DNA of 40,154 nt from Methylophaga thiooxydans DMS010 (lineage in GTDB: Bacteria > Pseudomonadota > Gammaproteobacteria > Nitrosococcales > Methylophagaceae): assembly GCF_000156355.1 (NCBI RefSeq), contig NZ_GG657897.1:1-40154 (forward strand), read 5' to 3'. Position 1 is the first letter of the stretch. The number at the start of each line of letters is the position of its first letter. Under the pieces are notes generated by a model. It saw only the letters and a list, made by a program, of their open reading frames with translations. It was not told the origin of the DNA and did not search any database. Both the position numbers and the translations under genes were made by a program. Of this stretch, positions 27,030 to 34,799 are shown one piece after another.

Positions 27030-27622
27030 GACTGATCGATCACCAGTTCCGTGACATAGATTAATTCACAGGCATTGGCCCCCGTGTCTTCACGACTTAA
27101 TGAACTTTGCCAATGCCAACCATCAACAGCTTGAGCTTTAATGAGTTGCCCTTTCAAGCTGATGATTTGACCAGAGTTTACTAAGTCCAACATGGCAGCA
27201 ACATGGTCATCTGCTGGCACAATGTGCATATTGGCGCTCTGAGTTTCAAGCTCACGTCGGGGGATGGGGAATTGTTCAACTCGCCAGCGATACCAGCGAC
27301 CTGACTGACGAATATCGATTTGCGATAACACCGATTCATCCGACATGTTCTGCCAGCCAAGCGCCAAATCGGTTGGCGCGAGTTCACTCTCTTTATCCAG
27401 CCAGTAATCTTCCCGTGACAGCACTTTGGCTTGTAATGAAAAATCAGCCAAAGGCGTTATCAGAAAATCATTAAAATCAAAGGTTTCAGAATTATTAATT
27501 TTAGTCTGGACTGGCGCGTTATCAACTTTAACGCCGGGCCCCAGACTAACGGTTTCGGCTGCTCGGCATTGCCATACGGCAAAGGCAATCAAAGCAATGA
27601 AAACAACATTGCGCAAACTCAT
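27026..27622 (-). CDS. Conserved exported protein of unknown function, coupled to ampG
   Basis: A 198-residue protein with one N-terminal hydrophobic segment (about 5-22) that is either a signal peptide or a membrane anchor. The body has strongly patterned blocks: REDYWLDKESELAPTDLALGWQNMSDESVL, SGRWYRW, SANMHIVPADDHVA, and near the end WHWQSSLSREDTGANACELIYV. I recall this pattern from uncharacterised gammaproteobacterial proteins; there is no known catalytic motif. Its start overlaps the stop of the AmpG-type permease gene by 4 nt (ATGA), so the two are translated together, which hints at a role in envelope or muropeptide handling. Its stop overlaps that of ppnN. Confidence 0.8.
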   Translation of the reverse strand: MSLRNVVFIALIAFAVWQCRAAETVSLGPGVKVDNAPVQTKINNSETFDFNDFLITPLADFSLQAKVLSREDYWLDKESELAPTDLALGWQNMSDESVLSQIDIRQSGRWYRWRVEQFPIPRRELETQSANMHIVPADDHVAAMLDLVNSGQIISLKGQLIKAQAVDGWHWQSSLSREDTGANACELIYVTELVIDQS

Positions 27623-29160
27623 GATTGGCTCAAATTAAAGCGTTTGGCAGCAAACAAGATCAACAACAAAACCGGCAAGCCAATTAATGCCGTTAGCAGG
27701 AAAAACCACTCATAGCCCATGGCTTCAACCATTGAACCCGAATAGCCACCCAGCATTTTGGGGAGTAATGTCATTAATGAACTGAAGATGGCGTATTGCA
27801 CAGCCGTGAAAGAAATATTGGTCAAGCTCGACAGAAAGGCAATAAAGGCTGCACTGGCTAATCCTGCTGACAAATTATCGGCTGAAATAACGACATACAA
27901 CATGGTCAGGTCATTACCCATACCTGCCAGCATCATAAACAATAAATTTGTCACGGCCGACATCAATGCCCCCAAAAACAGTATCCGCATCACGCCAAAT
28001 CGCACAGCAAGAATACCGCCTAAAAAGCCACCTAATATCGTCATAAACAAGCCGAAACTTTTCACTACCGTCGCTATCTGTGGCTTGGTAAAGCCCATAT
28101 CCTGATAAAACACATTGGCAATGACGCCCAACACAATATCGGAAATACGATAAAGCCCCACTAATGCCAGCAATAACCACGCTAACGACCAACCATAACG
28201 CCGGAAAAAGTCCTGAATCGGCTCAATATAACTACGGCTAATCAATTCCTGGTTTACCCACTCAAAGCGCATACAAAAGCGTCCAAGCATCACCGCCACC
28301 AATAAGGCAACAGAGAATCGCAGCATTTCCACCATAATCGCTGCTAGGTAATGGTTATGCACAACATCTGAAAGCACTGTTTTGAGTTGGCTTGCTAGCT
28401 CGCTGCTGAGCGCAAAACTGGCAATAAAGCCTGATACAGCGACAAGGAAGGTCACGAATAATCCTGCGTAGTCCCAAGCAGGTTGGGCGGCGCGCTGCTG
28501 GTTCACCACCGGCTCATCCACTATCAAGGTAGTGACAATGCCAATCAACATAAGCCCTGCCATGCTGAAATAGGCCATTTGCCAGGCAGTAAAATCATAC
28601 ACCTCCAGCGTCGAGCCGAAAGAGCTGGCAAGAAACAAGGCTCCTGCACCAGCTAGTAACATCCCGATCCGGTAACCCGCAATATAAGTCGCAGACATTA
28701 ACGCCTGATATTCCTCTCCCGCAGACTCGATACGATAGGCATCAATAACCACATCCTGTGTCGCGGATGAAAATCCTAGAAGAACGGCAGCCAATGCCAT
28801 CAACGTTAATCCCTGACTGGCAGGGTCGATCAACGCCATCAAAATGATGGCAAGCACCACCATCAATTGTGCCAACAGTAACCAGGCCCGCCGTCGACCC
28901 AAGGTGCGGGTCAACAAGGGCAGCGGAATCACATCAACCAGCGGTGCCCAGACAAATTTAAAAGAGTAACCCAGCGCAGCCCAGCTGAAATAGGTCACCG
29001 CAGCTCGCTCCACGCCCGCCTCGCGTAGCCACAGACTCAACGATGAAAATATAAGCAATAAAGGCAAACCAGCAGCAATACCAAAAAACAGCATGGTCAC
29101 CACCCGTGGGTGACAAAAAGCCCGTAAACTCTCCTGCCATGAATGAAGTCGTGCTATCAA
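27619..29160 (-). CDS. ampG: AmpG-family MFS muropeptide permease
   Basis: An inner-membrane MFS protein of about 513 residues with 12-14 hydrophobic segments, probably importing anhydromuropeptides released by cell-wall turnover. The N-terminus (MLFFGIAAGLPLLLIFSSLSLWLREAG, then FSWAALGYSFKFVWAPLVD) and ATQDVVIDAYRIE are typical of AmpG. A central hydrophilic segment (about 230-330) separates the two six-helix halves. The frame is open to a GTG at 29220; I prefer the TTG at 29160 because homology begins a few residues later and GCGAG lies just upstream, but this is uncertain. Divergent from dinB. The second gene, an exported protein, is translationally coupled. Confidence 0.88.
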   Translation of the reverse strand: MIARLHSWQESLRAFCHPRVVTMLFFGIAAGLPLLLIFSSLSLWLREAGVERAAVTYFSWAALGYSFKFVWAPLVDVIPLPLLTRTLGRRRAWLLLAQLMVVLAIILMALIDPASQGLTLMALAAVLLGFSSATQDVVIDAYRIESAGEEYQALMSATYIAGYRIGMLLAGAGALFLASSFGSTLEVYDFTAWQMAYFSMAGLMLIGIVTTLIVDEPVVNQQRAAQPAWDYAGLFVTFLVAVSGFIASFALSSELASQLKTVLSDVVHNHYLAAIMVEMLRFSVALLVAVMLGRFCMRFEWVNQELISRSYIEPIQDFFRRYGWSLAWLLLALVGLYRISDIVLGVIANVFYQDMGFTKPQIATVVKSFGLFMTILGGFLGGILAVRFGVMRILFLGALMSAVTNLLFMMLAGMGNDLTMLYVVISADNLSAGLASAAFIAFLSSLTNISFTAVQYAIFSSLMTLLPKMLGGYSGSMVEAMGYEWFFLLTALIGLPVLLLILFAAKRFNLSQS

Positions 29161-29317
29161 AGCGTACTCGCTGGTTTGGTTGAATCGCTTAAAGTAACAC
29201 TGAAAAATGCGGCAATCCACTCTGTGTTCAGTAGCGACAGGACTAATAGAAATATGCCGACGCCCTAAAACGCTAAAATATGAGAAAATAAAGAGAACTT
29301 TTCACACTGACTTGGGT

Positions 29318-30406
29318 ATGACCAGACAGCGAAAAATTATTCATGTGGATATGGATGCCTTCTTTGCATCGGTTGAGCAACGCGATCACCCGGACTATCG
29401 CGGTAAGCCTCTAATTGTCGGCGGCCAACCTGATAGTCGCGGCGTGGTCGCAGCCTGTAGTTATGAAGCCAGAAAGTTTGGTATTCATTCTGCTATGCCC
29501 TGTTCGCGCGCCTATAGGCTCTGTCCTCAAGCGATATTTGTTAAGCCCCGGTTTGATGCCTATCGTGAGGTTTCACAACAGATTCGTGACATTTTCTGGC
29601 GCTATGCCTCTGAAGTCGAACCGCTATCGCTTGATGAAGCCTATCTAGATGTCACTTACACGGAAGACTTCAATGGCTCTGCCACCTTGATTGCCAAAGC
29701 TATCAAACAAGACATTCTGCAAGAAACCAATTTGTATGCATCCGCCGGCGTGTCGTATAACAAGTTTCTCGCTAAAATCGCCTCCGATATGGACAAACCC
29801 AACGGCCTCTATGTCATTCTCCCTCAGCAGGGTGAAGCCTTTGTGAGTGAATTAGCGATTGGTAAATTTCATGGCATCGGCCCAGCAACTGAAGCCAAGA
29901 TGAAACAGCTCGGTATTGCGACCGGCTATGATCTTCGGCAAAAATCCGAAGCTGAGTTGACGGAGCGTTTCGGGAAATCCGGTCAGTATTATTTTAATAT
30001 CGCACGCGCCATTGATGAACGCCCGGTTCGCAGTACCCGTATCCGTAAATCCTTAGGCAAAGAAACCACGTTTTCACACGACATCCTCTCAGTGCCAGAA
30101 CTCACGGCCAAATTAAGCGATCTTGCTGATATCGTGCTGGAAAGTTTAGCCAAACAAAACCTGAAAGCCCGCACTGTCACTGTCAAAGTGAAATATTCTG
30201 ATTTTCAGCAAGTCACCCGGGCACAAACTCTGGAACACAGCATTGCTTCGGCTGATTTAAACGAATGGATTCCGAAGTTATTAGCTCGAACGGAAGCGGG
30301 TCAAAAAGCCGTCAGACTAGTGGGATTGAGTTTGAGTGGGTTTGATGTGCCGGTTATAGAGAAAGTGCAGCCGCAGTTGGATTTGGCCTTTTGCGATCCC
30401 TTTTAG
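29318..30406 (+). CDS. dinB: DNA polymerase IV
   Basis: A 362-residue Y-family translesion polymerase. The start RKIIHVDMDAFFASVEQRD holds the first catalytic Asp and the steric-gate region. PLSLDEAYLDVT carries the second catalytic pair (SLDEAYLD). NKFLAKIASDMDKPNG and the helix-hairpin-helix region FHGIGPATEAKM follow. The C-terminus (AFCDPF) lacks an obvious QLVLGL-type clamp peptide; LQPQLDLAF-like residues just before the end may serve (PQLDLAF). Homology starts at the ATG at 29318; the open frame upstream is not part of the gene. No canonical LexA box was found before it. Confidence 0.95.
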   Translation: MTRQRKIIHVDMDAFFASVEQRDHPDYRGKPLIVGGQPDSRGVVAACSYEARKFGIHSAMPCSRAYRLCPQAIFVKPRFDAYREVSQQIRDIFWRYASEVEPLSLDEAYLDVTYTEDFNGSATLIAKAIKQDILQETNLYASAGVSYNKFLAKIASDMDKPNGLYVILPQQGEAFVSELAIGKFHGIGPATEAKMKQLGIATGYDLRQKSEAELTERFGKSGQYYFNIARAIDERPVRSTRIRKSLGKETTFSHDILSVPELTAKLSDLADIVLESLAKQNLKARTVTVKVKYSDFQQVTRAQTLEHSIASADLNEWIPKLLARTEAGQKAVRLVGLSLSGFDVPVIEKVQPQLDLAFCDPF

Positions 30407-30498
30407 ACTCTCCCTAATCAGATCGGGAAAAAGTCACATACCGTTCTAGGAAAAACAGAGCTAAATTTATAAGAGCTACTTTTCAGGATTAAAAATAA

Positions 30499-31230
30499 AT
30501 GGATTTTCGCTTCAAAAAAACTTTTTTCATTCGTCTTTGCGGGGGGCTACTGAGACTGTTTATTATCTATTTATTAATCCCTGCGACTTTGGTGTTTTTG
30601 ATAGTGGTGTTCTACACCGCCTTGGAATTCGGCCCCATGTTAGAGCTGGCAGATAAACTCTCAAGCTTTAACTACCTGACGCTCTTGACTCTGGTGAGCC
30701 TGATTCCTCTCGGAATGACTTATTGGTGGCAACGTGATAATAAACCGCTACTGTGGTTATGCATAACTTTACTGATATTACACGTGGTTTCACTGGAGTA
30801 TTTCGATGTTATGCCTAACCTTACTATTGAAACCAGTAGCGGACGGGCATCGGAGTATATGATATCCCCCAGCCTGCTGATCATGACTGTGCTGCTCTTA
30901 TTCAGCATTATCCACTTTTTGCTACCAAACCAATACAGCAGACCATACCTGTCGCTATTACCCTTTTTCCTACTCATCAGTTGGTACTATGAAGCTGTAG
31001 CCCCTGTACTGGGTGGACTGGTTGGAATTCTAAGTTCCGATCCAACATCACCTCTAGTAAAAGCCGAAGCTATAAATGTTGTAATTTATTTCGCCAAGTC
31101 TGTTCCTGGACTGTTGCTGGTCTATTCGGTACCTTTCTGTCTTTATCTGCTTGCAATGTTTTGGCAGCCCCTGACTGATTTTCTGGCAGGTATACTCTGT
31201 CAGTTCCAACAAAGAAGAGCCAGTAGCTGA
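30499..31230 (+). CDS. Polytopic membrane protein, not recognised
   Basis: A 243-residue hydrophobic protein that I cannot assign. About six membrane segments can be seen (roughly 15-40, 55-72, 80-96, 120-140, 150-170 and 200-225), with a short periplasmic-looking loop DVMPNLTIETSSGRASEY between the third and fourth and a basic tail QQRRASS. CAGGA lies about 11 nt before the ATG. There are no conserved charged residues or motifs that I can tie to a transporter or enzyme. It is more AT-rich than dinB and sits directly before the structured non-coding element, so it may be a lineage-specific acquisition. Confidence 0.6.
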   Translation: MDFRFKKTFFIRLCGGLLRLFIIYLLIPATLVFLIVVFYTALEFGPMLELADKLSSFNYLTLLTLVSLIPLGMTYWWQRDNKPLLWLCITLLILHVVSLEYFDVMPNLTIETSSGRASEYMISPSLLIMTVLLLFSIIHFLLPNQYSRPYLSLLPFFLLISWYYEAVAPVLGGLVGILSSDPTSPLVKAEAINVVIYFAKSVPGLLLVYSVPFCLYLLAMFWQPLTDFLAGILCQFQQRRASS

Positions 31231-31397
31231 ATCAAGGGATAAGCCAACTTGATATTCGATTGTCAGCTATGAAAAGGGCTGAATCGAGTTTCTCCCTAAC
31301 TTTAATTTCACTACGCCAAACCTCACCAGGTCAACGGGGTCAGACACGATTGAAAATAATGCATACGCTGCCGCTAGGCGTTCATTTAATTGGATTC

Positions 31398-31460
31398 GTC
31401 GCGTCCATGCGACTCACTCTTCGAGCACCTCCGGCGTCCAAATTCGTTCCAGACGAATTT
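31398..31460. repeat. Left-flank hairpins of the structured element
   Basis: GTCGC/GCGAC (31398-31402 with 31409-31413, 6-nt loop) is followed by AAATTCGT/ACGAATTT (31440-31447 with 31453-31460, 5-nt loop). Both stems are perfect. Confidence 0.55.
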
Positions 31461-31503
31461 GTGTTTGCCCCAAAATAAACGAACCAAACAAAAAGGCACC
31501 CGA

Positions 31504-31615
31504 TATTGCCTTATTTCTAAAAATTAACTTCATTTTATGGCGTGGACACAAACTCGCTACGCTCAAACACGTGTCCACTTAATCCATAAAATAAAGCCAA
31601 TTTTTAGCGGCAATA
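31504..31615. repeat. Arm 1 of the structured element
   Basis: A long stem-loop. TATTGCC (31504-31510) pairs with 31609-31615. The 24 positions 31517-31540 pair without a gap to 31584-31607, 21 by Watson-Crick and three as A.C mismatches, which would be G.U pairs in a minus-strand transcript. GTGGACAC (31542-31549) pairs with 31571-31578. The loop is 21 nt (31550-31570) and complementary to the arm 2 loop. Confidence 0.7.
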
Positions 31616-31651
31616 GACGGGAATAAGGGGCTATCACGAACTTCCCCGTTT

Positions 31652-31766
31652 GTGCTGGCGAGAAATGGCATTGGTTCAGGTCTGAGGGCGGCTAGTGTGT
31701 GAGCGTAGCGAGTTTTAGCCGACCGCCTGAATTAATGTTATGACGAGTGAAGCCGTAGGCCAGCAC
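31652..31766. repeat. Arm 2 of the structured element
   Basis: GTGCTGGC (31652-31659) pairs with 31759-31766. CATTGGTTCAGG (31669-31680) pairs with 31726-31737 if two G.U pairs are allowed in a plus-strand transcript. CGGCTA (31689-31694) pairs with 31716-31721. The 21-nt loop (31695-31715) contains TGAGCGTAGCGAGTTT, the exact reverse complement of 31550-31565 in arm 1. Confidence 0.7.
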
Positions 31767-31788
31767 GGTGGGGTGCCTTAGGGTTGTT

Positions 31789-31877
31789 AGGGAAATGGGC
31801 ATACATTTCCCTGACTCGCCATCAAGGCGAAATTCCTTCCCAAGCTATCAGAAGCTGAAAGCTTGGGAGAAAAGGAA
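31789..31877. repeat. Right-flank hairpins of the structured element
   Basis: Three stems in a row: AGGGAAATG/CATTTCCCT (31789-31797 with 31804-31812), TCGCC/GGCGA (31816-31820 with 31826-31830), and a compound stem TTCCTT (31833-31838) with AAGGAA (31872-31877) enclosing CCCAAGCT (31839-31846) with AGCTTGGG (31860-31867). Confidence 0.6.
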
Positions 31878-31884
31878 GTGAATT

Positions 31885-32235
31885 TTATTTTCCAACTAAC
31901 TTAATCACGTTCGCCCATATTTTCAGTCGGCTGAAAGCACATTTCACAAAATTACCGTCTTGGTGTTTAAAGCGTTTTTTCAGTGCTTTTTTCACTTCCC
32001 AAGTGCCTTTATAGCCATTAGGAAATACGACTAAGTCTCCCGCTTTAAATGTGGTCGCTGGGCCACCATCTTCAGGCGTCATCACACATTCACCTTCGAC
32101 GATAAACGCAATTTCTGTAGTAACAAACGCCCACGGAAAGACCGAAGCTTCCTTTTCCCAGGTTGGCCAATGAGCAACGCCCAGTTGTTTTAAACGTGCT
32201 TCGCTGGGGTTGTTATCAACGGTAATTTCTTTCAT
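31885..32235 (-). CDS. Small cupin-domain protein (cupin_3 type) with C-terminal extension
   Basis: A 116-residue cytoplasmic single-domain cupin. It begins MKEITVDNNPSEARLKQLGVAHWPTWEKE and has IVEGECVMTPEDGGPATTFKAGDLVVFPNGYKGTWEVKKALKKR, the typical short cupin fold. The family usually ends within a few residues of this point, at about 90 residues. Here about 28 more follow (from HQDGNFVKCAFSR to the end), basic and without cupin features. DNA encoding the extension contains a hairpin, TTTCAG/CTGAAA (31921-31936), and abuts the structured element, so the 3' end may have been altered by it. AGGA lies 8 nt before the ATG at 32235; an earlier in-frame start lacks a binding site. Substrate unknown. 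Confidence 0.8.
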   Translation of the reverse strand: MKEITVDNNPSEARLKQLGVAHWPTWEKEASVFPWAFVTTEIAFIVEGECVMTPEDGGPATTFKAGDLVVFPNGYKGTWEVKKALKKRFKHQDGNFVKCAFSRLKIWANVIKLVGK

Positions 32236-32326
32236 TTTGATTCCTAAGTGTAGATTTGTATCCAAAATCAGTGGTGATTTGGGATGAGTCTTTGTATTTG
32301 ATTGACGTATTTTGCCTGTCTTTTAA

Positions 32327-32345
32327 CGATAAACCGAATTTATCG
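32327..32345. promoter_or_regulatory. Candidate operator CGATAAA-CCGAA-TTTATCG
   Basis: A perfect 7-bp inverted repeat with a 5-nt spacer in the 179-bp divergent region between the cupin gene and recQ. A TTGACG at 32302-32307 could be a -35 box for recQ with the -10 inside this repeat. Function inferred only from symmetry and place. Confidence 0.3.
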
Positions 32346-32414
32346 ATCACAGACCATGTTTGAGCAAAGGCAATTTGCCATAATGGTGGCTTTTATCTGT
32401 GACTGAACCTTAAT

Positions 32415-34541
32415 ATGGAAACTGCCGGGCAACCAGCGCTGAACGTCTTACAAAGCATCTTTGGTTATGATGCCTTTCGCCACAACCAGCAAGCCATTGT
32501 TGAGCATGTAATTAGCGGCGGTGATGCACTCGTGTTGATGCCGACTGGCGGCGGGAAATCGTTGTGTTACCAGATTCCGGCATTGGTTCGGTCGGGCACG
32601 GCGGTGGTGGTCTCGCCCTTAATTGCCTTGATGCAGGATCAGGTGATGGCGTTAAAACAGCTGGGCGTCAAAGCAGCTTTTTTGAATTCAAGTTTATCCG
32701 CAGCGCAAGCGCGTGATGTGGAGCAGCAGCTTGAAGCCGGTCAGATTGATTTACTGTATGTAGCGCCGGAACGTTTGCTTGGTGAGCGTATGCTGTCGTT
32801 TCTAGAGCGTCTGCCAGTGGCCTTGTTCGCAATTGACGAAGCACACTGCGTATCGCAATGGGGCCATGATTTCCGGCCTGAATACCAACAACTGCGGATC
32901 TTACATGAACGGTTTCCGAGTGTGCCACGCATTGCTCTAACCGCGACGGCGGATAAGCGCACCCGCATTGAAATTATCGAACAGCTAAAACTGCAAGGCG
33001 CTGAGGTTTACCTAAACAGCTTTGATCGGCACAACATTTTTTATGCGATTGCCGAAGCGCGACAAGCCAAACAACAGTTGTGGGATTTCATTCAAAACCA
33101 GCATGCTAATGACGCTGGCATTGTTTATTGTCTGTCGCGTAAAAAAGTTGAAGCAACGGCACAATGGTTAAGTGAACAAGGCCGGATTGCTCTGCCCTAT
33201 CACGCAGGCTTACCTGCAGAATTACGTGCCCACACCCAACAACGTTTTCTACGCGAAGAAGGCATCATTATTGTCGCCACCATTGCTTTTGGCATGGGCA
33301 TTGATAAGCCTGATGTCCGTTTTGTAGCGCATTTAAATCTGCCTAAAAATATTGAAGCGTATTATCAGGAAACCGGCCGCGCTGGTCGTGATGGCCTGCC
33401 CGCTAATGCCTGGATGGCTTATGGGCTGCAAGATGTCATCACCTTGCGCCAGTTTATGCAGGACTCACAAGCCCCTGAGCTAATCAAACGGGTAGAGCAT
33501 CACAAATTAGAAGCGATGCTGGGCTTATGTGAACTTATCACCTGCCGTCGTCATGCTCTATTAGCCTATTTTGACGAAGACGCGCCGGAAAAATGTGGCC
33601 ACTGCGACAACTGCGTTAACCCACCAGAAAACTTTGATGCGACCGAAGTTGCCCAGAAAGCTTTGTCTTGTGTGTATCGCACTGAACAACGCTTTGGGGT
33701 GACGTATCTCATCGATATTTTGCTAGGCACTGATGATGACCGCATCAAAGCCAACCAGCATGATCAAATCAGCACGTTTGGTATCGGCACCGAACTCAAT
33801 GCCACGCAGTGGCGAGGCATATTCCGACAATTGATAGCAACCGGCTACTTAGATATTGATATCAGCCGCTACGGGGCTTTGCGCTTAACCGAAAAATGCC
33901 GCGCTATTCTGCGCAGTGAACAAACCTTGCTGCTGCGCAAACAGCAGGACAGAAAAGCGACCACTAAAGCGGGTAAAAAACAGGCTTCCGTTCGCCCGCA
34001 GGATGAAAAGCTCTGGGAAGCGCTGCGTCAGTGTCGCTCTGATATCTCTCACAAAAATGGCGTGCCACCCTATGTGATTTTCCATGACGCAACATTGCAG
34101 GAGATGTGTCGTTATCGACCTAAAGATTTGGCTGCAATGCAACGTATTTCAGGTGTCGGTGAACAGAAATTGAATCACTATGGACATGTTTTTCTGGAAG
34201 TGATTCAGCAACATCCTTTATCCGAATTACTCAACAACGGCCTAAGTGACACCATCAATGACACCTTGTTATTGCATGAAAAAGGCCATGCGGTAGACGC
34301 TATCGCTAAACAGCGTGATTTGAAGCTAAACACCGTTTATAGCCACTTAGCAGAAGGGATAAACGCTGGCTTACTCGATGTTAAAGATGTACTGGATTTG
34401 GACAGCGCAGAAATAGAGGCCATTACGCTCACGATTGAGTCGTTGGGTGATAAATCACAGAGCCTGAAAGCGATTTATCAGGCTCTGGATGAAGTTTACG
34501 ATTATGGAAGCATCCGCTGTGTGCTGGCATCCCTCTATTAA
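32415..34541 (+). CDS. recQ: ATP-dependent DNA helicase RecQ
   Basis: A 708-residue 3'-5' helicase of recombination and fork repair. Walker A is [11 protein letters not shown], Walker B is the DEAH box [19 protein letters not shown], and motifs IV-VI include [30 protein letters not shown] and [12 protein letters not shown]. The zinc module is [10 protein letters not shown] ... CGHCDNC, followed by winged helix and HRDC (about 530-600). The last 100 residues ([40 protein letters not shown]) form the helix-turn-helix tail found in some longer RecQ proteins, which explains the excess over the 609-residue E. coli enzyme. No strong ribosome-binding site precedes the ATG. Confidence 0.96.
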   Translation: METAGQPALNVLQSIFGYDAFRHNQQAIVEHVISGGDALVLMPTGGGKSLCYQIPALVRSGTAVVVSPLIALMQDQVMALKQLGVKAAFLNSSLSAAQARDVEQQLEAGQIDLLYVAPERLLGERMLSFLERLPVALFAIDEAHCVSQWGHDFRPEYQQLRILHERFPSVPRIALTATADKRTRIEIIEQLKLQGAEVYLNSFDRHNIFYAIAEARQAKQQLWDFIQNQHANDAGIVYCLSRKKVEATAQWLSEQGRIALPYHAGLPAELRAHTQQRFLREEGIIIVATIAFGMGIDKPDVRFVAHLNLPKNIEAYYQETGRAGRDGLPANAWMAYGLQDVITLRQFMQDSQAPELIKRVEHHKLEAMLGLCELITCRRHALLAYFDEDAPEKCGHCDNCVNPPENFDATEVAQKALSCVYRTEQRFGVTYLIDILLGTDDDRIKANQHDQISTFGIGTELNATQWRGIFRQLIATGYLDIDISRYGALRLTEKCRAILRSEQTLLLRKQQDRKATTKAGKKQASVRPQDEKLWEALRQCRSDISHKNGVPPYVIFHDATLQEMCRYRPKDLAAMQRISGVGEQKLNHYGHVFLEVIQQHPLSELLNNGLSDTINDTLLLHEKGHAVDAIAKQRDLKLNTVYSHLAEGINAGLLDVKDVLDLDSAEIEAITLTIESLGDKSQSLKAIYQALDEVYDYGSIRCVLASLY

Positions 34542-34564
34542 CGCCGACTAACAGCACACAACTA

Positions 34565-34741
34565 TCAGGTTTTATCTGCCTGCACTGTTTGCAGCTGTTT
34601 CAATAACGCTTCCGCCTCTTCGGTGAGGGTCGCAAACTGACGGATATCGCCATTTCGCTGCGCATTTAATGCCTGCTCCCTTTTTTGTGCCAATTGCTTT
34701 TTTAACTTTTTCTCTGGGTTTGCCTTAAAGAACGACAACAT
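34565..34741 (-). CDS. Small DUF6435-like protein, 58 residues
   Basis: A short gene below usual length cut-offs. The product begins MLSFFKANPEKKLKKQLAQK and continues REQALNAQRNGDIRQFATLT and EEAEALLKQL. It is a charged, helical, probably cytoplasmic peptide. The pattern FF-x2-P-x-KKL ... A-Q-RNGDIR ... L-x2-EAE matches small uncharacterised DUF6435-type proteins of gammaproteobacteria. The ATG at 34741 has AGAG about 9 nt upstream, and the stop is at 34565-34567. It is convergent with recQ and 58 nt downstream of the exonuclease III gene on the same strand. Function unknown. Confidence 0.75.
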   Translation of the reverse strand: MLSFFKANPEKKLKKQLAQKREQALNAQRNGDIRQFATLTEEAEALLKQLQTVQADKT

Positions 34742-34799
34742 GATAATTCTCTGATGATTAAAATAAGTCAGAGAGGCATGGCGAGAGAAAGTTCATCGC

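Larger units (their letters stand above)
31385..31880. other. Highly structured non-coding element (candidate structured RNA or repeat family)
   Basis: Between the membrane protein gene (ends 31230) and the cupin gene (begins 31885) lie about 650 bases with no convincing protein gene. The first 150 carry nothing I recognise, apart from ACGGGGTCAGAC at 31334-31345, a phrase I associate with repeat-rich intergenic DNA. From about 31385 nearly every base can pair. A closing repeat AAGGCACCC/GGGTGCCTT (31493-31501 with 31771-31779) encloses two long arms (31504-31615 and 31652-31766) whose terminal loops are mutually complementary. Hairpins flank it on both sides. Read on the minus strand, the closing stem runs straight into TTTTTGTTT, like a terminator. 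The length, nesting and loop-loop match suggest an RNA or a mobile repeat; which one is unknown. Confidence 0.6.

Noticed and set aside
29207..29317. A longer N-terminus for dinB
   Set aside because: The conserved Pol IV start RKIIHVDMDAFF lies just after the ATG at 29318; the upstream part overlaps the ampG control region.
31260..31478. A 72-codon open frame on the plus strand before the structured element
   Set aside because: It crosses the left-flank hairpins, has no ribosome-binding site at its start and no family-like sequence; pairing constraints explain the region better.
31385..31880. An insertion sequence, classical REP/BIME cluster or CRISPR array as the explanation for the hairpin-rich region
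   Set aside because: There is no transposase frame, no equally spaced direct repeats, and the arms are long and different from each other instead of being repeated REP units.
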